A stretch of DNA of 64,000 nucleotides from Okapia johnstoni (lineage: Eukaryota; Chordata; Mammalia; Artiodactyla; Giraffidae), in assembly GCA_024291935.2 (NCBI GenBank), contig CM044321.1, positions 65,838,985 to 65,902,984 of the forward strand, given 5' to 3'. Numbering within the stretch: position 1 is the first letter of the stretch; every line of letters starts with the position of its first letter. Below the pieces are notes generated by a model that made no database searches, was not told the DNA's origin, and saw only the letters and a program-made list of their open reading frames with translations. Shown piece by piece: positions 10,962-22,695 of the stretch. The translations under genes were made by a program, and so were the position numbers.

Positions 10962-11580
10962 TCAGTCGCTCAGTAGCATTTGACTCTTTGCAACCCTGTG
11001 GATTGCAGCACGCCAGGCTTCCCTGTCCATCACCAACTCCCAGAGCTTGCTCAAACTCATGTCCATCGAGTCGCTGATGCCATCCAACCATCTCATCCTC
11101 TGTTGTCCCCTTCTCCTCCCGCCTTCAATCTTTCCCAGCATCAGGGTCTTTTCCAATGAGTCAGTTCTTCACATCAGGTGGCCAAAGTATTGGAGCTTCA
11201 GCTTCAGCATCAGTCCTTCCAATGAATATTCAGGACCGATTCCCATAAGGATTGACTGGTTTGATCTCCTTGCAGTCCAAGAGACTCTCAAGAGTCTTCT
11301 CCAACACCACAGTTCAAAAGCATCAATTCTTTGGCACTCAGCTTTCTTTATTGTCCAACTGTCACATCCATACATTACTACAGGAAAAACCATAGCTTTG
11401 ACTAGACAGACCTTTGTTGGCAAAGTAATGTCTCTGCTTTAAATATGCTGTCTAGGTTTGTCATAGCTTTTCTTGCAAAGAGAAGGCACGTTTTAATTTC
11501 ATGGCTGCAGTCACCATCTGCAGTGATTCTGGAGCCCAAGAAAATAAAGTCTGTCACTGTTTCCATTTTTTTCACCATCT
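10962..11580 (-). mobile_element. BovB (RTE) LINE, 5'-truncated 3' end
   Basis: On the minus strand the translation reads MPTKVCLVKAMVFPVVMYGC and WCWRRLLRVSWTARRSNQSI, then [20 protein letters not shown] and a C-terminus rich in MDREAW-type motifs. This is the BovB polyprotein C-terminal region after the reverse transcriptase core. The frame is broken by a TGA in place of an Arg codon after GHLM (about 11165). The copy lacks the 5' part including the RT catalytic motifs. BovB elements are known for horizontal transfer between squamates and ruminants. Confidence 0.92.
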
Positions 11581-12734
11581 ACAAACCCACCTGAAACTGT
11601 TGCTCCTTGTAAGACAGAGCTGAAACTCAGGACAAAATTATATCCAAACAGTAGATATTATTTCAAGAAGTATCCATATTAGGAATTCCAATCTAATACA
11701 CAAGATACAAAGACTGTGGACAATGAAATAAATACTAGGTTGTGGTTCTGGGATATCTGCATTTACAGCCAGATTCTAGGCAGTGACTGAGAGAAGAGAC
11801 AATGGTATCCACCTCTGGGAAGGATCTAAAACGGTTATAATGAGTATCACAGCCCTCTAAGTGGGTTGTGTTTTAGCTAAAGCCTTAGAAGGTCTCTAGG
11901 ATAGATGGACCCATGGGCTGTGGAATGCAGAGTAAGTATTGGGTCAAGATCTGGAATGAATAGGGAATGCTCACACTCAGGAAACATCTCTGTGCAAGGT
12001 GACACTCCTGGTGCAGCCAGGTGGTGGTATGTATTGACCAACTGACTGGTTAATTGACTTATATCCCCACTCCATTCTCAATAAGACTTAAGGTGACAAT
12101 CAGCATGATTTAATCCCATAGGATACTCAAATAGTGGCATTTATCCAAAGTTGCTATTTGAATTTAGAACTCATCTTCAGCTTGTTGGGAGCCCAGTGTA
12201 ATGGCTGGGAACAATTTGTGCATGTGCCTTATGCATGGTGGAGGATACGTGATGGGAAATTTGGGGCATTTGTCAAGTGCCTGGGCATGTATACTCAGAC
12301 ACTTCTGGGAGGTAACGTAGGAGTCTTTCTTGGGAAATGACATGGTTAAGGATGTGCTTTTGGATCTGAGTTCTTGGAGGCTTAGGTTCAGGCTATACCA
12401 GGGACTAATAGGCCTTCCTCTGAGCTTGAAAACCAGCAGGTACCACATCTGTTTTCGGCTATTCACAAGCACTCTACCACTTGCTTGCTATAGCGCGTGT
12501 CATGGCTGCCATAGGACCAATCTGCCCTCCTGTGGTGGACGGACATCATCCTGTCCTCAAGGATGTGGAAGATCAGAGTTTGGATGAGATGCTTAGGAGC
12601 TGTGGCTCTCATAGGTTCACAGAGTAAGTTGCACCAAAGCTGCATACTCACTCTTGCAACACTCCTGTTGGGCCATTATGATTATTAGTATTAAGTCAAA
12701 CTACTATTTTAGTGAGCTCACATAGGACAGCCAT
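11581..12734. other. Unannotated stretch, no supported gene
   Basis: No gene or named repeat was recognised. Short overlapping frames occur on both strands near 12130-12650, but none shows a known domain. Confidence 0.45.
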
Positions 12735-12960
12735 TAATCAGGGTATTTTGGAAATATGTAGTCCAATCTTTGTAAAAATCCTATGATACATGCAGAATTA
12801 CTAGCATTATTTTGTAAATAAATACACTGAGGCTCATAGAGGTTAAACAAATTGCCTCTAGAACATAGCACTAGAAAAGGGCTAAGATTTGGTTCAAATC
12901 TATTTCTATTTGATGCCAAACCTACTCCTGCCACAAGTTCTAATGTGTTGTCTGGGCATG
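12735..12960 (-). mobile_element. MIR-like SINE, reverse orientation
   Basis: The plus strand shows TTTTGTAAATAAATACACTGAGGCTCATAGAGGTTAAACAAATTG in pieces, the diverged reverse complement of the MIR core (TTTTACAGATGAGGAAACTG / AGAGGTTAAG). The boundaries are approximate. Confidence 0.6.
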
Positions 12961-13094
12961 AATTTAATGACATCTTTCATTTTCTGAGATATCAGACAAA
13001 GGGATGCTAAAAAAGGGCATATTAAACAGAAAAGCATGGTGGAAACAAAACATAACTCTGAATGTTACCCATCTACAGTACATATGTGAACACC

Positions 13095-13422
13095 AATTTT
13101 ATACAGACACTCTGAGATACTGCAGATTTGGTTCCAGACCACTGTAATAAAGTGAATATCACAATGAAGCAAGTCACATGAGTTTTTTGATTTCCCAGTG
13201 CATAGAACAGTTAGGTTTACACTACACTATATTCTATTACATTTGCAATAGCATTATGAATTAAAATTGTACACACCTTACCTTAAAAATACTTCCTGCT
13301 AATAAAAATGCTAATCATCTGACAATGCAGGGTGGCCACAAAACTTCAATTTGTAATAAGTGAAATATCTGTAAAGTGCAATAAAGTGAAGTTTAATAAA
13401 ACTATATACTACCTATACACAC
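13095..13422 (+). mobile_element. Internally deleted DNA transposon (non-autonomous)
   Basis: The left end reads GATACTGCAGATTTGGTTCC and AGACCACTGTAATAAAGTGA, then GTTTACACTACACTATATTC. The right end (about 13355-13420) returns to AATATCTGTAAAGTGCAATA and AAGTGAAG, an inverted, diverged match to the left end. The terminal inverted repeats with a lost middle indicate a deletion derivative of an old cut-and-paste transposon. I believe it is Tc1/mariner or hAT related but cannot assign it. Confidence 0.6.
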
Positions 13423-15273
13423 ACTGTCAAAAATCATTGGGCAAGAAAATGTTGAAGTCCTAATCACACTCTGACTCTCTGCAAGCAAAGCAAATGCAAT
13501 TTCTCACAAGAATAGTCTCAGATATGAGTCTCCAAGGCCAGGAATCCTGCACTTATCCTGTTGCTTACATGCTGTTGGGCAGACTGTTGAACTACTGGGG
13601 TGGAAATTCAGCTATGGTCTCTTGAACAACTTACTTTGAGAAGGATTCTAAAATATGGAGCAAACTCATTTGTAAAAACCCAGTCTGTCTTTCACTTTTC
13701 AAAAGTGCCTATTTTATGTCTAGGAGAATATTTATGACTTCCCTTTTTGAAAATGTTCCCCCTTTGATGAAAAATGTTAGAAACCAGGACAGAGCGTTCT
13801 TACTTGAGATAATTTAGGAAAATAGCTCGGAGGAGGGGAGGTGAGCATTGAAAAGAGGCTTAAAAGAACTACAGAAAAAGGAAAAGAAAACAAATGCAAT
13901 TTTAGTATCATTTTCTTTGCTTTTGAACATCTCTTTGTTGCGTGGTCGAGGCAGCTTTATGGGCTCTTTACAAGATGTAAGGTTAAAGTCTGAATTAATG
14001 TTTCCTTGGGAAAAGCTAGAGCTGAGTGTGGGTGATTTGTGTTATCACTCATGGAGCCAGGGCGGATAGAATACTCCATTACACACAGGCAGCTGTGAGG
14101 GATTTAACAGTTTCTTGTGTCAGAGGTGAAAAGCCTCAATTTAAGGGAGATTTTTGCTTCAAGGTTTGCTACATGGAATATGTGATGCTTTTGATATGTA
14201 TATTTTGAAGCATGTAAGGCTCAGAAATAGAAAAGCCCCCATTGGGAACATGTCTTAGATCATAAACGGTCCAGGAGAGCTGAGACCTGCCTTGAATTCC
14301 TCTCCACTTTCCCCCCTCACCTCCTAAGGCACATCAAATACATTGGAGAAGATAGAAAATATGTGCTCCTAACACAGAGGGTCTGTGCTTCTGATGGGAC
14401 TTGATCAGACAGATTTCTGAGCACTTTCTGTCCATTTTGTGAAAGATGACTTTCTGCCCCTTTCTACCCCTTACACTGTTCAAAATGAGTGAGGTTTGTT
14501 TTCCAGTTTTCCTGAGAGATAGACTATAGCTATTTCTAAGTAGAGATACACACAACATTTCTGGAGTCATAGCGAATAGGAATTTATTATTTTCCAGGAG
14601 ACAAACTTGAGTGTATATGTGACTGGATTTTGTCCTTGTCCATTTCTTATTCTTGTGAGTGGGAGGCATCACACATTTATGAGTGGTTTAGCCCACTTTT
14701 AATACCCACAGCCACAGAGTTCATGTTTGCTCCTTAAGATCTCCATGGAAAAGGTAATATGGCAGAAAATACTAAGATGACAATAATTTATCAGATCAGA
14801 GGTGAATTTCTTTTTCTTGTAAAATGATGTAAACTTGCTCTCTTTGAAGGCGAAAACTTTAGAAATATGAAAGGAAATAAAATAGACTCCATAAAGCCTG
14901 GTGAATGTGTAATAATCTCATAAATTCTTCTGAAGAGGGAAAAAGGTTACCTTTCATCTTCAAGGAGAGAAACTACAATTTCTCCAGACTCAAAAATGCC
15001 ATGGTCAGAAGCTTCATTCTTGGCCAGAAGCCCTTCAAAAACTTCCAGAGCAAAAATCAATCATCATAAAAACCCTGAGAATAAGTTGAAAAGTACACAT
15101 CAGAACATAGACCAAGCTTCTAAGCATGGAAACAAGCAATATTCCATAGCTGACTGCATTTAAGAATCATCAGATTAAATGTTATCATAGCAATTAACTG
15201 CTAAATCTAAAATATCTTAATCAGATTTTTGAAACAACCAGTACAAAAAAGAACTCTATAATTAGAGGAAATT
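13423..15273. other. Unannotated stretch, no supported gene
   Basis: About 1.85 kb of largely unique-looking sequence. Open frames up to 112 codons exist but none has a recognisable product. No microsatellite or named repeat was found. Confidence 0.5.
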
Positions 15274-15286
15274 AAACAATAAAAGA

Positions 15287-15821
15287 TGCTTGCTCCTTGG
15301 AAGAAAAGCTATGCCCAACCTAGACAGCATATTAAAAAGCAGAGACATTACTTTGCTGACAAAGCTCCGTCTAGTCAAAGCTATGGTTCTTCCAATAATC
15401 AGGTATGGATGTGACAGTTGGACTACAAAGAAAGCGGAGAGCTGAAGAATAGATGCCTTTGAACTGTGGTGTTGGAGAAGACTCTTGAGAGTCCCTTGGA
15501 CTGCAAGGAGATCCAACCAGTCTATCCTAAAGGAGATGAGTCTGAATATTCATTGGAAGGACTGATGCTGAAGCTCCAGTACTTTGGCCACCTGACGTGA
15601 AGAACTGACCCATTGGAAAAGACCCTGATGCTGGGAAAGGTTGAAGGCAGGAGAAGGGAATGACAGAGGATGATGGTTGAATGGCATCACCGACTCAATG
15701 GACATGAGTTTGTGCATGCTCCGGGAGTTGGTGATGGACAGGGAAGCTTGGCCTGCTGCAGTCTGTGGGGTGGCAAAGAGTCGGACACAACAAAGTGACT
15801 GAACTGAATTGAAACAGTAAA
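15287..15821 (+). mobile_element. BovB (RTE) LINE 3' end, plus strand
   Basis: The plus-strand translation contains KLRLVKAMVLP, RIDAFELWCWRRLLRVPW and ARRSNQSI, which is the BovB C-terminal region, and ends in a CTGAACTGAA tail. Flanking direct repeats aaacaataaaaga (15274-15286) and aaacagtaaaaga (15822-15834) match at 12 of 13 bases and mark the insertion ends. The frame holds stops where CGA Arg codons are expected, and a one-base loss near 15540. It pairs with the next BovB copy as an inverted repeat. Confidence 0.92.
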
Positions 15822-15892
15822 AGACTATAGTCACTGTTATCAAACATTACTACAACAGGCAGAGTTTGATCAGAGAAGGCCATCAAGACAAA

Positions 15893-16516
15893 TTTCAGTT
15901 CAGTTCAGTTAAGTCGCTCAGTCGTGTCCGACTCTTTGCAACCCCATGGACTGTAGCATGCCAGGTTTCCCTGTCCATCACCAATTCCCAAAGCCTACTC
16001 AAACTCATGTCCATTGAGTCGGTGATACCATCCAACCATCTCATCCTCTGTTGTCCCCTTCTCTTCCCACCTTCAATCTTTCACAGTATCAAGGTCTTTT
16101 CCAATAAATTAGTTCTTCACATCAGGTGGTCAAAGTATTGGAGTTTCAGCTTCAGCACCAGTCCTTCCAATGAATACTCAGTATTGATTTCCTTTAGGAT
16201 GGACTGGTTGGATCTCCTTGCAGTCCAAGGGACTCTCAAGAGTCTTCTCCAACACCACAGTTCAAAAGCATCAATTCTTTGGCACTCAACTTTCTTTATA
16301 CTCCAACTCTCATATACATACATGACTACTGGAAAAACCATAGCTTTGACTAGACAGACCTTTGTTGGCAAAGCAATGTCTCTGCTTTTTAATATGCTGT
16401 TTAGGTTGGTCGTAACTTTTCTTCCAAGGAGGAAGTGTCTTTTAATTTCATGGCTGCAGTTACCATCTGCAGTGATTTTGGAGCCCCCCAAAATAAAGTC
16501 TGTCACTGTTTTAGGT
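15893..16516 (-). mobile_element. BovB (RTE) LINE 3' end, minus strand
   Basis: The plus strand starts with TTCAG repeats and GTCGCTCAGTCGTGTCCGAC, the reverse complement of the BovB 3' tail. The minus-strand translation (16506-16117) reads LGGSKITADGNCSHEIKR, LLGRKVTTNLNSILKSRD and FELWCWRRLLRVPWTARR. It stops at a TGA after DHLM, where the family has an Arg codon. It is 5'-truncated downstream of the RT core. Confidence 0.92.
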
Positions 16517-16879
16517 TTGTAAAAACTAGAATAGGGGCAACAAACTGATCCAAAATGGCTGCTTCCATGGTATCTGGACCTTCAGAGTCATGAAATGGTG
16601 ACCACATACTGGACTTTTCTTCACTGAGGGTCGCTGACCACTGGAGAGTCATTCTTTGTATGAGAAGCTCAGCCTGAGAAGAAGCCACTCACAGTGAGGG
16701 AACACTTTGTGAGAAGGGTTAAGTACTGAGTTTACCTATATATTTATTCTGGTCCAGGTATCTTCCTGAAATAGAGGAGAAAGGAACTGATCCTTAATAT
16801 CCTTGTGTGAGAACCAGCAGAAGATCAGCTAAAAGTTTCACTTTCTTTCTCTTCAATCTACTGAACTTAATGTTCTTTT
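16517..16879. other. Unannotated stretch
   Basis: No gene or repeat was recognised between the BovB copy and the next old repeat. Confidence 0.45.
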
Positions 16880-17100
16880 GACAAGTACTTTTCCAGCAAC
16901 TCATGAGTGTTAGGCACAGGGAGAGGTGTTGGGACATGGACGATGAGCATGAGAGATGCAGCTCTGATCTTCTGGAACTTATTTGATTTGGAGGAACTCA
17001 GGCATTAAGCAAACAATTCCAAATTAATCATTCTATTTTATTCATGTTGAGTGTTATGAAACAGTACAGGGTATTAACAAGTGCTTGACTTGGCCACTTA
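16880..17100 (+). mobile_element. Ancient mammalian interspersed repeat, class not assigned
   Basis: Diverged similarity to the family seen at 10490: TGTTAGGCACAGGGAGAGG, then TTCTGGAACTTATTT and a GTGTTATGAAACAGTACAGG segment. The boundaries are uncertain. Confidence 0.4.
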
Positions 17101-17337
17101 ACTATATGGGGATCTGAAGGTTTTCTTAGGAATTTATGATTATATTGAGATCTGATAAATGAGTCAAAGCTAGATAAAGAGAAGACTAAGGTTCAGCCCA
17201 GCAAACATAAAAGATGTCTGTCACATGACAAACAAGGGAATTCCTCTTCTTAGAGCCTTTTTCTCTACATACTTCTTTGGCTTTATTTTCTAGGAAATTT
17301 TTCCTATTCCCTCTATTCTAGCCACATTGGTCATCAT

Positions 17338-17342
<5 letters not shown>

Positions 17343-17370
<28 letters not shown>
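17343..17370. repeat. (TG)14 microsatellite
   Basis: Fourteen uninterrupted TG units. Such tracts are commonly polymorphic in length. Confidence 0.97.
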
Positions 17371-17373
<3 letters not shown>

Positions 17374-17374
17374 T

Positions 17375-17470
17375 GAGACTTTGTGGGGTTTTTTAGAGCA
17401 ATTTAAGGTTCACAACAAAATTTAGGATACAGGAAAGACATTTCCCATATGTCCTCAGTCCCCACATGAG
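17375..17470 (-). mobile_element. L1M 3' UTR fragment, reverse orientation
   Basis: TTTTAGAGCAATTTAAGGTTCAC, split by small changes, followed by CACAACAAAATTTAGG and ATTTCCCATATGTCC, resembles the reverse complement of an L1M 3'UTR segment. Assigned by eye only. Confidence 0.45.
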
Positions 17471-18289
17471 AGTCTTTTCAAATAGGACAGAATCTCATGA
17501 TTTTAGGGCTGGTATACTCAAGTGTCCAGTCATCTAGAAACAGAGGCCAGATTAAATAATCAGGATATATGGGTTTCCAGCAGCCCAGTGATTCTAGAAT
17601 CCCAGTTCCAAATGTATACGTCTTTCTTTTCTTGCCGGTTGAACTAAAAACAGGGCATGGTCTGCATGAAAGGGCCAGAAAGGTTGTTTTCTGAGCATTA
17701 GAGGAAGCTCCTCTTCAAGTAGCACACTCTGGCCTCACACCAGGCAGAATGCCCAGAAGTGTTCTCTCCACTGGAGCCTCTTGGCTGGCAAATGGGACAG
17801 AGGAAGTTTGCTCCTAAATAGGCAAGGGTGAGTGAGAGTAGGAAGCACTTGGGTTCAGGGCTGAGTTACAAAGCACAGAAGAGAAAATACAGCTTAGCAA
17901 AAAAAGTGACATGGACTTAGACACAGGAACAAAATGGAGAGAAATCACGTAAACTTTGCTCTGAGTGAGGACACATGCAGCTGCACAGCTTGGGCGCTCA
18001 GTGGTGGAGCCCACAGCACTTGAGAGGCTCCACGTTTGACTCCTGGGGGCCTCTCAGCTTGGATCTCTTCCTTCACCCTTGATCAAGCTGGATGTCTTGC
18101 AAATGCTTACTTCTGGTCACAAGAGGATCTTGTGAAATGAATCAGGACAGCTCAAAGTTCATGCTTTCCTGGAAAGTGAGGCTGTCTTCATCTGCTTGCA
18201 TGTGAGGGACATCTTGTTAAGGGAATGAATTATATCACACTGAAAGTTAGGATCTGACTAGTGAAAATGAATAGAAACAGAACTAAAAT
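17471..18289. other. Unannotated stretch, no supported gene
   Basis: No repeat or gene was recognised. Short frames only. Confidence 0.45.
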
Positions 18290-18470
18290 AAATAAGAACA
18301 AGAGACTATCCAGGCTTTGCCACTTAAATAGCTATATGATAGTGGGTAAATTACTTAGTCTTTGCCTCAGCTTCCCATCTGTAAAATGGGGGCAATAATA
18401 GTCTCTCTACATGGAGTTATTACTAGAATTAAATGACTTAATATTCATAAAGCACATAGAACAGAGAGAG
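18290..18470 (+). mobile_element. MIR SINE
   Basis: GCCTCAGCTTCCCATCTGTA and AAATGGGGGCAATAATAG, followed by a TAAATGACTTAATATTCATA and AAGCACATAGAACAG, follow the MIR 3' half in order. Confidence 0.85.
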
Positions 18471-19794
18471 AAGAGAGAGATTAATTCACCACTGAGGGAA
18501 AAGTATAAAGTGTAAAAGCTACATTTATTTTTTGAATAAATAAGTTTAATTCTGAATTGTAGCCCAGGGCACTTTCTTGCTGTCACCCTTCAGATTAAGA
18601 AGTCAAAAATTCACTTTTTTACTATGTGTTAAATCTCAGGTACAATGACCTGAATAAGACAAAGACAACTCTTTGAGGAAGTTAGTTCTACATGAAAATT
18701 AAAAACAAATAATAGATCTTAAATAAAAAGCAATATATTAATATACTTAAGGTTGATCATACCAGTGACTAATAAGTTTAGATAGAATGGAATTTACTTA
18801 GAGAATCAAACTCTATAGAACATGTGGAACATATAATGCTTGGTATAAAAATAAACATTTTTAACTGGCTCAGATGTAACATTGAAAGTGAAAACTAGAA
18901 TCAGATATCATAACACTGGCTTTCCAAAATTGTTGGGTGAGGCTGTGACCAACCCAACAGAAAAATCCATGGTACCCATAGTTTTCTAATTTTCTTAATT
19001 CAAAACCTGTGGGAAATATCTTTCAGATTTACAAACACATGTTCCTAATCACCACTCCTTGTGATAGAAAAAGAACATGGGTTTTAAAGTCACCTTAGGA
19101 TAGATCAAGTTGGTTAGAGACCTACAAAGAGTTTTCACTGTTCTGTACATACGGGAGCTGTATCTCCCCATGTGGGATCCTACTGAATCTGAGCCAGCAT
19201 GCATATTCTTGATTCATTAGACAATGAAAAAGCAATGATGGCAACCTGCCTCTTGCTTCTGTGTCTTAGTGGCCGGCCACGTGAAGACACATTAAAGCGC
19301 CACAGGGAAAACCTATCACAGCCTCTCCCAGGGTGAGTAGGTCTCCCCAGGGTGTCCAGGAAGATGAACACAGAGAGGAAAGCATCCAAATTCACTCAGC
19401 TCTTCTCAAGTCAAAAGGCAGACAGGAATCATCAAGTTTGCTTCAACAGCAAAAGAAATGTGTATCACAGAAATGGGACACCAGTGAGGTACCCCCTTCA
19501 GGCTGACAGCTAGGGGTCATGCTAATTCACAAAATCTCACTGTGTCATCTGTCCAGGGACTGAGTTAGCTGGAGCCACTGTAGGAGAGTCATGAGAGGGG
19601 CTGGTTGATGCACCTTTATGTTCTGTCCCATAGGACTGTCCTACTTCTCCATGCATAGCTCATTTGTTTAAAGACAGAACAATCAGAAATTGGTCCTTTT
19701 AATGTCAGGAAGAAAGAAATAAGAGAAGGAAGGTTGATAAAGAAAGAGAAGGGGAGAATGGACAGTGGCAGATAACAGGAATTTAGGAATTGAG
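18471..19794. other. Unannotated stretch, no supported gene
   Basis: About 1.3 kb without a recognised repeat or gene. It includes a GGCCGGCC/CCACGTG segment at about 19272-19284 in otherwise CpG-poor sequence. Confidence 0.45.
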
Positions 19795-19926
19795 TTCCCT
19801 ATCTTTGTCAGGCATAGTGCTGGATCCTTAATTTACATCATTATGTTGAATCCTTCAAGGGTCCGGTGGGGTAGATGTTTATTGTCTTGTCTTGCTGATG
19901 AAGAAGCAGAGGTCCAGACGGGCACC
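19795..19926 (-). mobile_element. MIR SINE, reverse orientation
   Basis: CAGGCATAGTGCTGGATCCT, then ATTATGTTGAATCCTTCAAGG and GATGAAGAAGCAGAGG, is the reverse complement of the MIR 3' half. Confidence 0.65.
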
Positions 19927-19948
19927 AAAAAAAAAAAAAAAAAAAAAA
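19927..19948. repeat. Poly(A) run, 22 bases
   Basis: Twenty-two consecutive A. It follows a reverse-orientation MIR, so it is not the tail of a recognised processed gene copy. Confidence 0.95.
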
Positions 19949-21404
19949 GCCTGTGCATGGGTGAAAACGCAAGTCTAACTAACTGTAAAACATCCTTCAA
20001 CCATACCACCCCCAAAACTAGGGCATTTAAAACACTTGAGGGCAGCTTCCACTCAGGCTGTTGAATGCGAGAGCTAAAGCAACAAATCTGAGAGCCAATT
20101 AGAGCAATGTCCTGAGGAGAAATCTATTAATAAACATTTTCTCTGCCCTGGCAGCCTGCAGATGAAAATCTATCTTCTTGTGATAGCTAATGAGCTGTCA
20201 GGGAGACAGAAAAGCCAAAGAATTTATAGTTTTTGAGAGGAAACTTCTTGGGGAGAAAGAACAGCCCCAGGGGAAAGGTCTGAGACCATTGCATTGTCAG
20301 GTCGTTGAACTCAAAGAAAATGTTTAAAATGAATGATCCCACTAGACTGTGTATTTAAAAAGAAAAGCAATGGGGGTAGGACTACTTTCATTTCAAAATG
20401 AATTTTCTGTTTTAAAATCATATCCTGCCCACCTCTAACCTCTGGTATTCCCACACCCAGGAATCTCACAAGAAGTCCTTTCCCGATAAACTCTTTCTGC
20501 CACGGAATAGTTGGCCAGTTCCCTCCCCTCCTGGGACAAAAGTCCCTTCAGAGCCTCACCTCCATTTGTAGCTCAATGTCACTGTTCCAATGCTCTCTTT
20601 TATAACTGAAGGACTCAAGTCATGGACACAACCCTTAATAATATACATAAAAAGATTATACATATAAGATGAAAATATATATCATTCTATTTCCAACCAC
20701 GTGACCCAGTTTGTATAACTAATCCTGGAGTAGATTGTGTGTCAGGAAGTAAGGGGGAGACTCCTAGGGTCAACTTGTCAGCACAGCTCACTGTATCTCT
20801 AGAGGGAGCTTTTCCAGGGTCATCACTCCAGAGGGATGAAGGGGTAAGCAAATTGGCTTTTCTGTGTCTGGCATGTCGCGGGCGTTAATAAGGTGTTACA
20901 ATTTTTAGAAACAATTAGACCTTTCCCTGTTGCAAATAAACTTGAGAGCTCTCCCAAGAGAAAGGATCTTGGTCTTTAATGAGAAGGAGAGTTGTTAATC
21001 AGATACACCAGCAAAGTTTTCATGTTTCAGCTATGGGTTTAGATATACTAATACTGAGGTCTACACCTTCAGTGTCCACAGTCAGACTCCTGAGTGGGGT
21101 ACTTCACCTCCTCCCTGACCCTGAAGACTGGGCCCCTTAGGACAAGGATGGGTTTGTTTCCCAGCCTTTCCAAGGCTGCTCCCTCCTTAGACTCCTGCCA
21201 CACACCCTTTCCACTGGTGAGCAACTCTTGCTCTCTCTTCTAAGCCCTTCCCTTTGCTAGTTGGATTTCTCAGGGCCCACATTTCTCTCTCTTTTCTTAT
21301 CACTCTATATCTATTCTTGAGAAAAACCACTCTCGAGGCTTTGGGGTCAGTAGCCCCTGGGTCCCCATCTCCAGCCCAGCTCACTCTTCTTCACAGGACC
21401 GTGT
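19949..21404. other. Unannotated stretch, no supported gene
   Basis: About 1.45 kb of mixed composition with no recognised repeat or exon. Open frames are under 70 codons apart from one across the poly(A) run. Confidence 0.45.
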
Positions 21405-21640
21405 GGCTAAAAGCAGGGGCCCTGCAGTCGACTGCCTGGGTTTGAAACCTGGTCCAACTGACATGCTGGCTGTGTGAATTATACAAGAGGTTTAACCTCT
21501 CTATGGGTCTCAGTGTTCTCCTCAGTGAAATGGCAACACTAAGAGTGCCCTCCTTGTGGAGTTACTTGTGGACTGTGTGTTACTGTAGGTAAAGCACTTA
21601 GGACAGTACTGGGCGCATTGGATGTACCTGAAAATGTTAG
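21405..21640 (+). mobile_element. MIR SINE
   Basis: CTGCCTGGGTTTGAAACCTG, a TGTGTGAATTATACAAG segment, TTTAACCTCTCTATGG and AAAGCACTTAGGACAGTAC follow the MIR order from head to tail. Confidence 0.82.
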
Positions 21641-21727
21641 TGGGTATTGCTAGTATTACTACAACTATTAATACTACTATTACACAATTTGAAACACCTA
21701 TCCAGATGTCTCTCATGTGCCTTAAAG

Positions 21728-22485
21728 TCAGTATTTATTTAATGCAATTGCATGCCTGGTAGTTCTAGACGCTGTGTCATTCAACCCTCACATCCCTGAA
21801 AGGTAGTGTTCTCGTAATCTATTGCTTCAGAACAAACTATTCCAAACTTACCAACATCAAACAACAACTACTTTATGACACGCACGAATACTGACTTGGA
21901 AATTGATACAGCACAGTTATAGCCAGGGTAACTGTTTTTCACAATGTCTAGGGATGAGTCAAACAGGAACTGATATCAACCAAAAACTTCTTCACACACA
22001 TGTCTGGCACTTGAGCTATGACTTAAAATGCTGGGTTTGGCTAGGACTGTTGACTGGTACAATCTCTGTATAACTCCTCAGGTGATGCGTGCTTCTCAGA
22101 GCATGACACCTGGGTTCTAAGAGGTAGTGTACCCATGAAAGACATCAGAGAGCAAGTGTTCCGAGAGTACCAGGGAGAAACTGCAAGACCTTTTATGACC
22201 TACCCTCAGGAACCACACAGCACTGACTCTGCCACACTCAACTGGTTGAAGGAGTTGCAAACCCACTCAGATTCAAGAGTAGGGCATGTAGAGCCCATCT
22301 TTTCTTAGGAAGAGTGTCAAAGAATTTTTGGTCCTTTAAAAAAAATTGCCACAGGCAAGTACCATTATCATGGCTTTAATAGTGAAGAGACAGAAACTTA
22401 GAGAAATAAAGTAACTTGAAAAAGATGACACAGTTAGTTGCTGAGAGAGTCCAGATTTGAACCCAAGATTTTTATGTCAGGTATG
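21728..22485 (-). mobile_element. MIR SINE, reverse orientation, split by an LTR
   Basis: The left part (21728-21806) holds the distal MIR segment (TTCAACCCTCACATCCCTGA). The right part (about 22354-22485) continues with ACCATTATCATGGC, GACAGAAACTTAGAGA and CAGATTTGAACCCAAG. The LTR described next lies between them. Confidence 0.65.
21807..22353 (-). mobile_element. Solo LTR, ERVL/MLT2-like, ancient
   Basis: The 547 bp segment starts TG and ends CA. It shares ordered blocks with MLT2-type ERVL LTRs and with the element at 52576: CAGAACAAACTATTCCAAAC, ACTGTTGACTGG, CTTTTATGACCTACC, and CACAGCACTGACTCTGCC. Possible remnants of a 5 bp target duplication are ggtag (21802-21806) and ggcaa (22354-22358). 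No internal viral genes are present. The family name is from memory. Confidence 0.6.
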
Positions 22486-22695
22486 GGTTATTTCTTATTT
22501 ATCCTGCAAAATGCATCCCCTCATCTCCTCCTTCTTATCCTCCTCCATCAAACAATAGATTTAGCCAGTGAAAGATGGAAGTAGGACTAACTTCAAATAT
22601 TACTGACGTGATACCAAACAAACTTCCCATTTACCTTCTCTACCCTATACCTGCTATACCTTCTCTGGAATGTTCACTTTCTATCAAGATTGAGA
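22486..22695. other. Unannotated short stretch
   Basis: No gene or repeat was recognised. Confidence 0.4.

Noticed and set aside
15866..16522. 218-codon plus-strand open frame, the second longest in the window
   Set aside because: It reads antisense through a BovB 3' end. The protein-like signal is on the minus strand.
19795..19948. Sequence followed by a 22-base poly(A), like a processed gene copy
   Set aside because: The preceding sequence is a reverse-oriented MIR, and no coding remnant or target duplication was seen.
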